In this document: piece by piece, positions 1 to 7,300 of the stretch | Position numbering within the stretch: position 1 is the first letter of the stretch | Layout of the letters: the number at the start of each line of letters is the position of its first letter | DNA from: CAYVLI01 sp964452105 [NCBI: uncultured Nitrospinota bacterium] | GTDB lineage: Bacteria; JAUXIQ01 | DNA: 12,200 bases | Assembly: GCA_964452105.1 (NCBI GenBank) | Contig: CAYVLI010000038.1 | Coordinates: 1 to 12,200 of the forward strand | Direction: 5' to 3' | Notes under the pieces: model-generated | The model's input: the letters and a program-made list of their open reading frames with translations, nothing else | The model's database searches: none | What the model was told of the DNA's origin: nothing | Position numbers and translations under genes: made by a program

Positions 1-54
1 AGCACTGGACTGTGGCTCCAGTGGTTGCGGGTTCGAGCCCCGTCGCTCACCCCA
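1..54 (+). tRNA. tRNA-His (GTG), 3' part, cut by window start
   Basis: The visible part folds as the 3' half of a tRNA. The anticodon stem CTGGA (5-9) pairs with TCCAG (17-21) around the seven-base loop CTGTGGC, placing anticodon GTG at 12-14. The T-arm GCGGG (27-31) pairs with CCCGT (39-43) around loop TTCGAGC. The 3' acceptor strand is CGCTCAC (44-50), followed by C at the discriminator position (51) and an encoded CCA (52-54). A C discriminator together with a GTG anticodon is the hallmark of bacterial tRNA-His. The 5' acceptor strand and D-arm lie outside the window. Confidence 0.95.
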
Positions 55-87
55 TTTTCAGCTTTTTGCGAGAGGCGAAGCTGAGAA
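55..87 (+). terminator. Possible terminator hairpin after tRNA-His
   Basis: Directly after the CCA end, the TTTTCAGCTT arm pairs with AAGCTGAGAA with one G-T pair, and an inner TGC/GCG stretch closes a GAGAG loop. The following sequence, TGAGGGTTTTG, has only a short T-run, so this is a weak intrinsic terminator or a processing hairpin. Confidence 0.4.
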
Positions 88-256
88 TGAGGGTTTTGCT
101 GTCTGCTACATCCCTCAAATGACTCTCAACCAAGATGAAATTCAGCTTTAAATTCTTCCTGCTTGTCATATTAGCCCCGAAGCCTTCGTCATGCTGAGCG
201 AGTAGGTTCCTGCTTTCCTTCAAACTAATAGTCCGAAGAGGATTTGCGCAATATAC

Positions 257-286
257 TTGATATTGTTGCATATATTTTAGTATATA
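257..286 (+). promoter_or_regulatory. Candidate sigma70-type promoter upstream of the kinase
   Basis: TTGATA (257-262) and TATATA (281-286) are separated by 18 bases in an AT-rich stretch on the kinase strand. If used, the leader would be about 340 bases long. AT-rich sequence makes chance matches likely, so support is weak. Confidence 0.22.
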
Positions 287-635
287 TAGGAATCTTGTAT
301 AACAGATAAGGGGGACACTCTGCTCTGGAATTATGACTTCCTTACAATTTCGGGGAGGATAGCAGGATACTTTTTGCTTAAGGCCGTCTACTTCGCGGTG
401 GTAACAGTATTTTTTTTCGGGGTAATATCTTTAGAACATATTTAAATCACAGTGTTTCAAGTAAAGGACAGGGCTTTATTTACCGATATAGATTTGTAGA
501 ATGTATTCGCCAGACATCCAATCGAGGAGAATTTTAGGTAGTTCTTTCCACCTTAAAGCAGAATTTCAATATTTTCCGATGTGGCTCGAAACCATTCTTT
601 GACCTTTCCCAAAGTGAAAATATAGAGGATGAGTA

Positions 636-2312
636 TTGTATTCGCTGTTCAGGTCAATTAAAGAGAAATTTTTACGCCCACTTGCTGAGATTATCCCTGG
701 GAAGAAATTTCGTTTATGGCTGGTTGTGTTGATTTTGAGCATTGTGCTGGCTGTCATTCTGGGATACCGTGACTATCAGCGTTACAGAAACAACATCGTC
801 GCCGCAGAAGGCCGGAACAATCGAATGTTGGCGGAGATGATCTCTCATGAGATGGATGAAAGAATTATAAGATTAAGCAAACTGACAAAGAAAATACTGG
901 GAGAGTGGATCAACAATCCGGAAGATTTCAAAATTTCCTCCTACTTGTGTAGAACGATAGAGGGAAGCGCCGCTACTGATCTCTGGTTGACAGACCAGAG
1001 CGGCGCTTTGCTTTTCAGTTGTACGGGGCGCCTGCCTGATGGTGAGAATCTGTCCGACCATCCAGCCTTCTTAAAAGCACGCGAACTGCCCCCTAATAGA
1101 ATATCCGGAGGTGGAATCGACATTGAGCAGGGTAAGATGACCTATTTCCTGGTCCTGCCTTCGAGGAGCGGTGTGGCGTTGATGGAGATTCCATTGACTA
1201 CCTTGGTGGAGGATACGTTGAACAAATTGGAGTGGGTTGGTCTCGCCAGGTTATGGATAATGGACGGTGAGGGGACACTCCTTTACCATAACCGCCGCCC
1301 GGAGATGGTCGGGAGGAACATTTTTTCATGGAAGACCAAGTGCCGCCAGTGCCACGAATCTTTTATCGCACAGCAAAGCATGAATAAGCAGAAGAGCGGC
1401 GTAATGAGGTACCGGGTGGGGGGGGAGATAGGGATAGCGGGTTTCTCCAGTACGCTTATGTTCGGTGAAAGATGGACGATAGTGGCCTCAGAGCATATGG
1501 AAGAAATTTTGTCCTCCAGGAAAGTGGAGGCCTGGTGGTTGATCTCTATCATGCTCCTGTGCTTTGCGCTGATTGGAACGGTGGTTGTGAGCGTGCTGCG
1601 CCGCCAGCAGGAGAAGAGGTTTTACGAACGGATGGTTCAGACAGAAAAACTTGCTGCTCTGGGAAGATTGTCTGCTGGTGTGGTTCACCAGATTCGAAAC
1701 CCATTAAACAACGTAATCTTAAACGCCGGTCTCCTGAAAAGGGATAAGAAGACAGGGGAAAATGTATTAAATAGACTGGATATTATATTAAGCGAGGGAA
1801 ACCGTGTTTCTGCCATAATAGATAATATGCGAAAATTTTCCCGTGATGCGGAGATAAATATATTCCATCCCATCGATGCAAGGGGCCTTGTTGAGGAAGC
1901 GCTGTCCCTGGTAATGGCCGGCAATTCGAAGAAGGATATTGAGGTAATAAAAAATCTGTCTGATAATCTGCCTTTGGTGGAAGGCGATAGGGTAAGCCTC
2001 AGGGAAGCGATGATAAACATTATAATTAACGCTTACGACGCCATAGAAGAAAAAGGAAGATTGGAAATCGCCGCATATTCTGACGGCGACAAGGTAGCCG
2101 TGAGTTTTACCGATAATGGTGCAGGCATCTCCAAAGAGATTCAGTCGAGAATGTTCGAGCCCTTTTTTACCACCAAGGATGTGGAAGAGGGGACCGGCCT
2201 GGGATTGTCTGTTGCCCTGGGGATAGTGGAAAAACATGGCGGCGATATCACTATTGAGAGCGAAGAGAACAAGGGCACAACGGTTACCATGTGGCTGCCG
2301 GTGAATAGATAG
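636..2312 (+). CDS. Membrane sensor histidine kinase with a periplasmic c-haem (CRQCH) motif
   Basis: This is a 558-residue kinase. Transmembrane helices lie at about 26-44 and 299-321 and enclose a periplasmic region of roughly 250 residues that reads like a double-Cache/PAS-type sensor (inference). Within its membrane-proximal half is CRQCH (236-240), a canonical c-type haem attachment motif. The cytoplasmic part begins without an evident HAMP domain. It has a DHp H-box with the phosphoaccepting H351 (VVHQIRNPLNN), then an ATPase domain with N-box NIIINAYDAI (461-470), G1 DNGAGI (493-498), F-box FEPFFTTK (507-514) and G2 GTGLGLS (519-525). No receiver domain is attached and no response regulator is in the window. 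The start is TTG: a TGA lies just upstream in frame (630-632), AGAGG (624-628) is a good ribosome site, and the first internal ATG lies beyond the first membrane helix. The gene converges on the cytochrome operon, which it may control. Haem-containing periplasmic sensors are known among Geobacter chemoreceptors, so a redox or gas ligand is plausible but not shown. Confidence 0.9.
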   Translation: MYSLFRSIKEKFLRPLAEIIPGKKFRLWLVVLILSIVLAVILGYRDYQRYRNNIVAAEGRNNRMLAEMISHEMDERIIRLSKLTKKILGEWINNPEDFKISSYLCRTIEGSAATDLWLTDQSGALLFSCTGRLPDGENLSDHPAFLKARELPPNRISGGGIDIEQGKMTYFLVLPSRSGVALMEIPLTTLVEDTLNKLEWVGLARLWIMDGEGTLLYHNRRPEMVGRNIFSWKTKCRQCHESFIAQQSMNKQKSGVMRYRVGGEIGIAGFSSTLMFGERWTIVASEHMEEILSSRKVEAWWLISIMLLCFALIGTVVVSVLRRQQEKRFYERMVQTEKLAALGRLSAGVVHQIRNPLNNVILNAGLLKRDKKTGENVLNRLDIILSEGNRVSAIIDNMRKFSRDAEINIFHPIDARGLVEEALSLVMAGNSKKDIEVIKNLSDNLPLVEGDRVSLREAMINIIINAYDAIEEKGRLEIAAYSDGDKVAVSFTDNGAGISKEIQSRMFEPFFTTKDVEEGTGLGLSVALGIVEKHGGDITIESEENKGTTVTMWLPVNR

Positions 2313-2339
2313 GATGGGGTTTCAAGAGCCAAAATTCAG

Positions 2340-2388
2340 GCATGAGCCGGATGTATCAATTACCATATTCTTTAGGCTCATGCTTTTT
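2340..2388 (+). terminator. Intrinsic terminator between convergent kinase and cytochrome operon
   Basis: GCATGAGCC (2340-2348) pairs perfectly with GGCTCATGC (2375-2383) and is followed by TTTTT (2384-2388), giving a terminator for the kinase transcript with a 26-base loop. The hairpin contains the stop codon and last codons of the opposite 12-haem gene. On the minus strand the hairpin is followed by CTGAATTTTGG, so it may also stop the operon transcript, less efficiently. Confidence 0.65.
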
Positions 2389-4062
2389 GTTGTGACATTT
2401 AAGGTAGCATCTTCCCTTAAATCTGCCTAAATCCTCGAAGCGAAGCCTCCCTTGACTGTCCGGTTCGACGATTGTGGTATTAAAATTTATAAGATGCCTG
2501 TTATTGGTCGAATTACCCTGCAGATGGCTGATACCGTGGGGATCGTGGCAAATGGAGCAAGACGCTTTGGCCCCAGATATGTGTTCTCTGTGCTTTTCAA
2601 AACTTCTGTCGTTCAATATGCTGTTCCTGTCGTGGCATTTATAGCAGAGCGCATAGCTCGAGTATCTCTCCCTTGTAAAATCTGCTGTCTCGTAATTTTC
2701 CGCTAACAGGTATCTATTGTTTGAGCCGTGAGGCCCGGCAGGGCCGGAGTTGCTATCATTATTGTGGCAGTCGGTGCAGAAGATTATGCTTTGTGTTGTA
2801 TATGGGGACCTGAGGCTGGGCACATCGTTATTTACCCCTCTCGCTTCCACGGGGTGAAATGATGGATTGTTGATATCAAACTCCATGCGGGTGTTAAGCT
2901 GCTCTATCTGGCGGGTGATGGACAACTGGGTTATCATATTGTTGTCCGCATGGCATTTAAAGCAGATCTCGTATAAATTTTGGGCTTCAGGTATCTGCTG
3001 CCCTCCGGAGTCTATCCCTTTGACTCCTTTATTCCTCCCTGAAACTGCCGGGGGCCCCGGTGAGGCTGCGTCGTTCGCCTGGTGGGGATTATGGCAGTCC
3101 TGGCATTCCACGTGAGCCGGAACCTGCCCCGATGTAAAATCCTCGCCTGCATCATGAACGCCTGTATAATTCTGTACGGGGTGTTTGTAAGGCTTGGTCA
3201 GCTCAGCTTCTATGTTTTTGGCGGCCACGTTGCCGTTATGACAGACGAGGCAGTTATCCTCTTCGTAGACGAAGTTCAAGAGCATTGCATGCGACTCTGC
3301 GGTGTGTGGTTTATGACAATTTTCGCAAGCATTTTCGGCTACCGTCTGATAGCTTGTGTGCGGCCAAGGGTCCGTACCGGAGCCATTCCATTGTGCGGTT
3401 GATTGGGAGTGCAAGCTAAATACCCATCCATTTTTATCATGGCAGGTAGTGCAAAGGTTTGAATTGATGTTGGGCATCACAAGGAATTTGGAATTAGTAT
3501 TATCGTGTGGGTCATGGCATGTAGTGCATTGCAGCATTTCATCCTTGTCTAACTTGACATTAGAGGGCAGGAGTGTAGGGTTGACCAATTCCCCCCTCTG
3601 AGTGGCAAGGCTGGCGTTGTAGATGAAGGATACCGGATGGTCATCGGAGAGGTCTGTTCCAAGCTTCGTAGGTCCGGGGGGAATGAAACGCAGTCCGCCC
3701 TGGAAAACTATCTCCTGTGTTTCGGAAATCAGGGCGCCGAGGGCGATGGTTCCGTCATGGCAGCTCAGACAGAGCTTGGACGCCCCGGTCGGCTGTCCCA
3801 CCGTGGCGTAGAGCGTTGAGCTGCTATATGTCGTATAGTTAGCGGTGGATAGCTGCCGGTTCCAGAGGTAGGGTATGTCCAGGTTAGCCTTATGCGGGGT
3901 ATGACAGAATATGCATATTCTTGATTCCACCGTGGACTTTATGGGCCCAGGCCCACTGATGGAAAGATTATGTTTCGTATTGATGATGCTGGCAGCAAGG
4001 GCTTCCGAACCGCTCAATACCAGTAAAGCTGTCATCACGGCATAAATGAGATTCTTGCGCAT
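2356..4062 (-). CDS. Exported dodecahaem c-type cytochrome (11 CxxCH + 1 CX3CH)
   Basis: This 568-residue protein has a Sec signal peptide (1-23, ending in ALA) and no lipobox. Haem motifs start at residues 50, 98, 179, 204, 246, 271, 320, 367, 429, 473 and 502 (all CxxCH). A final CYLKCH (552-557) has three residues between the cysteines, so it is CX3CH. Several motifs are followed by D/N/T-PH, as in the doubled-CxxCH cytochrome families. Residues about 45-208 follow the same order as the whole tetrahaem protein encoded at 10981-11748 (first CxxCH, LWN, KLCLxCHDGTxAL, HPxSxxY, xCxxCHDxHD, last CxxCH), so the protein looks like a tetrahaem unit joined to an eight-haem chain. It is the last gene of the six-gene operon, 14 bases after the NHL gene, with AAGAGG upstream of its ATG. 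By position and lack of a membrane anchor it is a candidate terminal or extracellular electron carrier of the conduit. The exact electron acceptor cannot be read from sequence. Confidence 0.92.
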   Translation of the reverse strand: MRKNLIYAVMTALLVLSGSEALAASIINTKHNLSISGPGPIKSTVESRICIFCHTPHKANLDIPYLWNRQLSTANYTTYSSSTLYATVGQPTGASKLCLSCHDGTIALGALISETQEIVFQGGLRFIPPGPTKLGTDLSDDHPVSFIYNASLATQRGELVNPTLLPSNVKLDKDEMLQCTTCHDPHDNTNSKFLVMPNINSNLCTTCHDKNGWVFSLHSQSTAQWNGSGTDPWPHTSYQTVAENACENCHKPHTAESHAMLLNFVYEEDNCLVCHNGNVAAKNIEAELTKPYKHPVQNYTGVHDAGEDFTSGQVPAHVECQDCHNPHQANDAASPGPPAVSGRNKGVKGIDSGGQQIPEAQNLYEICFKCHADNNMITQLSITRQIEQLNTRMEFDINNPSFHPVEARGVNNDVPSLRSPYTTQSIIFCTDCHNNDSNSGPAGPHGSNNRYLLAENYETADFTRERYSSYALCYKCHDRNSILNDRSFEKHREHISGAKASCSICHDPHGISHLQGNSTNNRHLINFNTTIVEPDSQGRLRFEDLGRFKGRCYLKCHNKKHEPKEYGN

Positions 4063-4076
4063 CTTTTTCGTGCCTC

Positions 4077-5162
4077 TTACTTCAAGTATTGAAATACCTG
4101 AACCCTTTTATTGAATGAATCGGCTATGTAAATCTTATCGCTCTCATCTATATATATTCCCGAGGGCAGCCAGAATTCTCCGTATTCGTGACCGGGGCCG
4201 CCGAAATCCATGAGCAACCGACCCTCCGGATCAAATACCTGCACGTTATCGAAAAGGGCGTCCACAACGTAGATGTTACCTTCGCTGTCCGTTGCGACGC
4301 CTTTGGGTCTCGAAAAATAGCCGGGGGCATCGCCGGGGTTTCCGAATTCCCTCAAGAATTTCAGCTCAGGAGAAAGCACCTGGACTCTGAAATTGAGCGA
4401 ATCGTTTATCAGAACAAGACCGTCTTCGGATACATAGATGTCGGTGGGGTAGTGGAACTTCCCTTCTTCATCTCCTTCTCTTCCGACCACACCGATAAGA
4501 TGATTATCGCTCAGACTGTATCTGATGATATTGGCGTTTAAAGTATCCACTACCAGAAGCTCTGAAGTCGTTTTGTTAATGGCTATTCCTGTAGGCCTGT
4601 CTATGACTCCCCGGCCTATTTCTCCAGCATATTTTTTCCCGAAGTTCTTAAATCTTTTTACCACTCCTTCTTTGGAGTCGGTAACGTAAACCCTGCCACT
4701 GCTATTGTCTATTGCTATGTCTATTGGAGAGGTGAGAATAGTTTCTTTCCGGGGAAAGTAGTAATATTTTTTCTTGTTGAAATCGAAGACATGGACCCGT
4801 TTCCGAAAACTATCAACTACATAGAGTCGGCCCTCTCTATCGGCCTCCACACCGTAAGGCCTTACTATAGGCTCCTGGTTCTTTTTCCGGAACAGCCCGG
4901 AAATACTTCTTATAAATCCGCCCTTGGATTGCAAATCTTTCGGTCCCGTAATCGAATATAGAAACTGTATCCTGGGTATATCGGGTCTTTTAGGCCACAC
5001 GAGGTAAGGAGTTTGCTCCTTCTTTTTTTTCTCCATCCCCTCGATGGGACCTTTAAAGCAGCCGTAGGCAAATATCATCAGGAACATAATGGCGCTGGTG
5101 AAGGCGATCGGCCCCCTGATTTTTTTGCTTAAATTTTTCATTTTCCCATTTATCACAATCAT
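4077..5162 (-). CDS. NHL-repeat beta-propeller protein, probable lipoprotein
   Basis: The product has 361 residues in the annotated frame. A hydrophobic segment (about 18-34) ends in FAYGC, a weak lipobox with C35 as candidate lipidated cysteine, followed by a charged linker. Six NHL-type blades, each with a G/D-hydrophobic-xxD..G.(I/L)YVxDS..xRVqVF pattern, start near residues 101, 145, 189, 237, 284 and 332, enough for a closed propeller. ATG codon 8 (5139-5141) gives a more ordinary lipoprotein signal (MKNLSKKIRG...) and has GGGA a few bases upstream, so it may be the true start. The protein is a clear paralogue of the NHL lipoprotein encoded at 8253-9374; both share a P-R-hydrophobic-Q-F-L motif and a K-G-G-F segment before the propeller. 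It lies 39 bases after the barrel gene and 14 bases before the 12-haem gene. No haem motif is present. NHL propellers usually mediate protein binding, so a scaffold or assembly role in the cytochrome complex is inferred. Confidence 0.87.
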   Translation of the reverse strand: MIVINGKMKNLSKKIRGPIAFTSAIMFLMIFAYGCFKGPIEGMEKKKKEQTPYLVWPKRPDIPRIQFLYSITGPKDLQSKGGFIRSISGLFRKKNQEPIVRPYGVEADREGRLYVVDSFRKRVHVFDFNKKKYYYFPRKETILTSPIDIAIDNSSGRVYVTDSKEGVVKRFKNFGKKYAGEIGRGVIDRPTGIAINKTTSELLVVDTLNANIIRYSLSDNHLIGVVGREGDEEGKFHYPTDIYVSEDGLVLINDSLNFRVQVLSPELKFLREFGNPGDAPGYFSRPKGVATDSEGNIYVVDALFDNVQVFDPEGRLLMDFGGPGHEYGEFWLPSGIYIDESDKIYIADSFNKRVQVFQYLK

Positions 5163-5201
5163 TCTTCTATGATTGTCTATCGATTTAGTTTTTAAACATG
5201 G

Positions 5202-7226
5202 TCAAAAAATCGGTCTCTTTAGTTCGAACATAATGAGGTTGTTCTTACGAGTTTCGTCTGACAGGCGGTTCTCCTGGTTCAGGCGGCTGAATTTGATAGC
5301 GCCTTGCCACACCCCCATGACCCACTTGTAAGATAAAGAAAATCCGGTGTCTATTGAGTTTATAGAAAAACTCGAATCTTTCTCCAGGAAGCTTTCCAGT
5401 TCCAGGAAGCTCCATCTGTTTACCAGCCATTGTATGTTGGAGTTCAGGCTATGGGATTCCTCTTTAAAGCGTCCTTCCTCTCTTTCTGAGAGGGCTCTTC
5501 GCAATTGTCCGGATAGATTTAACAACAGGCGATTCCCCAACAAAAAATTCAGGCTCTCTTCCACCGTCCAGCCATTCGTTGATATACCCTGTTTATCCGA
5601 GGTGTCTTCGTATGTGAAAGTAGTAGTTGACCACCGCCAGATTAACTCCACTTCCCATGACCTGCTGGACTCGTCGGTAGCCGTTTGAAGATCACTGAAA
5701 GAAAGGCTGGCTAACGCCGCTCCCCATTCAAGAGAAGTTTCTGCGTTATGCGTTATGGTATCATTGAGAATAGTCGATTTTTTCCCTGTAATAGGATACT
5801 CCTTGAAGTGATTATAGTTGTAGTCGATTCGCCAGAACCTTAAGGGATTCAGCGAGAAGCCTGCCGCATATAGCAGCGAATAAGTGGAATAATCGAAGCC
5901 TCCTTCAGGGGAGAACCTGTAACTGACCAGCACTTCCTGACCGTCGGCTATACCGCCGAACAGCGTGCGTTTTATACGTGTATTTATTCCTACTGTTTCG
6001 ATGACGTAATCTATATCTTCCAGATAAATTATCGTGCCGGCAATATTAGTAACCTCGATGGTGGCGGTATCGACAGGTTCGTTATCGAGAACGACTGCGA
6101 GACCATTCCTCAATACGTGAGGCTCATCCGAAATCAGCAGAGTATCTGTCGTGATATCCTCATCCTGTATGCGATAGTCATTCCCCAGGTTCAAGGTGAT
6201 ATTCCCTCTGGGTATCCTCCTGTTGTAATTGAACCTCAGATTCCCTGTAGTAATATTGATGCTCCCTCCAGTGAAATCGTCACGGGTGTTTTCGGCATCG
6301 AGTGTGGTGGTAAGGTTCTCATATAAAAGGTGTTCCAAACCTGCGCCGACAGCGGTTGAAGTGCTCTTCTGAGAGGTTCTTGTTCTGTTATCGTGTTCTA
6401 ATTTATAATGAGAGCTCAGGTTTTTCCTGTGTCTCCAGAAAACATTTTCAGAAACATTCAAGCTCTTGTCGCTGGAGATGTTGCTGTCCAACCAGTCGTA
6501 AGATAAAAGAGAGTTGAATGTCAGCACCTGGTCGTTTTCTCCTTCTTTTTTGTAGGTGTTATTTATGCTGCCATCTATATTGGTGGTTTCGACTGCCACT
6601 CCCCTCGTGATTCGGTCTTTTTTCTCGAAGTTGGCATTGAACAGAGTATCGCTCTTCTTGCGCTGATATTCGGTATTAAAGGTGATTTCATCAGAATTTT
6701 CTTCCGAGCTGAAAAAGCCCCTCTGGTCTCTGTTGCTATGCGCGTAAGATAAGTCGAACGGTAAGGTATCGTTATCGTACTTGATAACCCCTCCGTACTC
6801 ATCTGCATCGGTATCCGATCTGGTGGCGAAGTCTGTTCGAAGCGTCGAACGTTCTCTTCGACCGAAGAGTGTAAAGGCGTATGGTTTTAATTGAAAAAAA
6901 TTCATATCCAGAGCATACTGTCGTAAAAATTGGTTGGTGGTCCTGGACTTCGCCCTGGTGGCCAGTTGAATGGTCTGCTCTAATTCCGGCTCAACCGAGA
7001 CATCATATATCATCAGGGCGGGATGATAGACCCAGCCTTTTGTCTGGAGTTCAATCCCCTCTAAAAATCTATAATGGTAATCTTTGGTGTTTCTCCGAGA
7101 GCCTGTTCTGCTTTCTTCCTCAGCCTCGAAAGAGAAATGCTCACCAAGCTTCGGCCGCTGTATGAAAAAAAACCTTCTCGCGGAGGCTTTGTCAACCGCC
7201 ATAAATAAAAGAAAGATAGCAAGCAA
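5202..7226 (-). CDS. Outer-membrane beta-barrel (putative porin of a porin-cytochrome conduit)
   Basis: The readable frame gives 674 residues. After a short hydrophobic stretch ending in KASA (cleavage near 16), the protein is a long series of amphipathic alternating strands with aromatic girdles. It ends in IMFELKRPIF, with the terminal phenylalanine typical of BAM-assembled outer-membrane proteins. No cysteine is visible, so it binds no c-haem itself. A segment around 363-438 (Y-L-E-D-I-D-Y, then G-G-I-A-D-G-Q-E-V-L-V-S-Y) breaks the strand pattern and looks like a small inserted domain. The length is larger than the roughly 350-400 residues usual for Geobacter OmbB-type porins. The assigned start is TTG at 7224-7226, immediately preceded by in-frame ATT and TGA codons and lacking a clear ribosome site; see the entry at 7230-7268. 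The gene lies between the 9-haem lipoprotein and the second NHL gene. Position and fold suggest it sheathes cytochrome haems through the outer membrane, which is inference. Confidence 0.85.
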   Translation of the reverse strand: MLAIFLLFMAVDKASARRFFFIQRPKLGEHFSFEAEEESRTGSRRNTKDYHYRFLEGIELQTKGWVYHPALMIYDVSVEPELEQTIQLATRAKSRTTNQFLRQYALDMNFFQLKPYAFTLFGRRERSTLRTDFATRSDTDADEYGGVIKYDNDTLPFDLSYAHSNRDQRGFFSSEENSDEITFNTEYQRKKSDTLFNANFEKKDRITRGVAVETTNIDGSINNTYKKEGENDQVLTFNSLLSYDWLDSNISSDKSLNVSENVFWRHRKNLSSHYKLEHDNRTRTSQKSTSTAVGAGLEHLLYENLTTTLDAENTRDDFTGGSINITTGNLRFNYNRRIPRGNITLNLGNDYRIQDEDITTDTLLISDEPHVLRNGLAVVLDNEPVDTATIEVTNIAGTIIYLEDIDYVIETVGINTRIKRTLFGGIADGQEVLVSYRFSPEGGFDYSTYSLLYAAGFSLNPLRFWRIDYNYNHFKEYPITGKKSTILNDTITHNAETSLEWGAALASLSFSDLQTATDESSRSWEVELIWRWSTTTFTYEDTSDKQGISTNGWTVEESLNFLLGNRLLLNLSGQLRRALSEREEGRFKEESHSLNSNIQWLVNRWSFLELESFLEKDSSFSINSIDTGFSLSYKWVMGVWQGAIKFSRLNQENRLSDETRKNNLIMFELKRPIF

Positions 7227-7229
7227 AAT

Positions 7230-7268
7230 TCACGTAGCACTTTTTAGTGTAGAGCACCTGTGATCCAT
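7230..7268 (-). other. In-frame upstream ATG and TGA that split the barrel signal peptide
   Basis: An ATG at 7266-7268, 13 bases after GGAGAGG, opens the same frame as the barrel. It reads MDHRCSTLKSAT, then TGA (7230-7232), then ILLAIFLLFMAVDKASA. If the TGA were a sense codon this would be a textbook signal peptide: a basic start, a hydrophobic core and an ASA cleavage site. The shorter TTG-initiated version lacks a basic n-region. Explanations are a point mutation, a base-call error, or reinitiation after a 12-codon leader peptide. Recoding is unlikely, since TGA ends several other genes here and no hairpin is evident just after it. Confidence 0.6.
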
Positions 7269-7300
7269 TAATATTTGATTGCCTCTCCATGGTCATGATT

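Larger units (their letters stand above)
55..635. other. Long intergenic region, no supported gene
   Basis: About 580 bases between tRNA-His and the kinase. Open frames here are short, lack convincing ribosome binding sites and one overlaps the tRNA. The stretch is AT-rich around 250-300, where a candidate promoter sits. A piece around 185-212 (CTTCGTCATGCTGAGCGAG) resembles the widespread GTCATGCTGAGCG-type dispersed intergenic repeats of environmental bacteria. Otherwise nothing clear is seen. The length leaves room for an untranslated leader or a small RNA, but no known riboswitch consensus was recognised by eye. Confidence 0.5.

Noticed and set aside
47-271. Minus-strand open frame of 74 codons
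   Set aside because: It overlaps the tRNA-His 3' end, has no recognisable motif, and part of it derives from a repeat-like sequence.
348-372. Possible sigma54 promoter (GG and GC elements upstream of the kinase)
   Set aside because: The distance between the GG and GC elements is one base short and the flanking consensus is poor.
501-602. Short plus-strand frame (ATG at 501, 33 codons) upstream of the kinase
   Set aside because: No ribosome binding site and no domain or membrane signature; length is expected by chance.
1788-2237. Minus-strand open frame of 149 codons
   Set aside because: Shadow of the kinase catalytic region, which has all conserved kinase boxes on the plus strand.
7230-7232. 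TGA as a selenocysteine or reassigned codon
   Set aside because: It lies in a signal peptide, shows no evident hairpin immediately downstream, and TGA is used as an ordinary stop by several other genes in the window.
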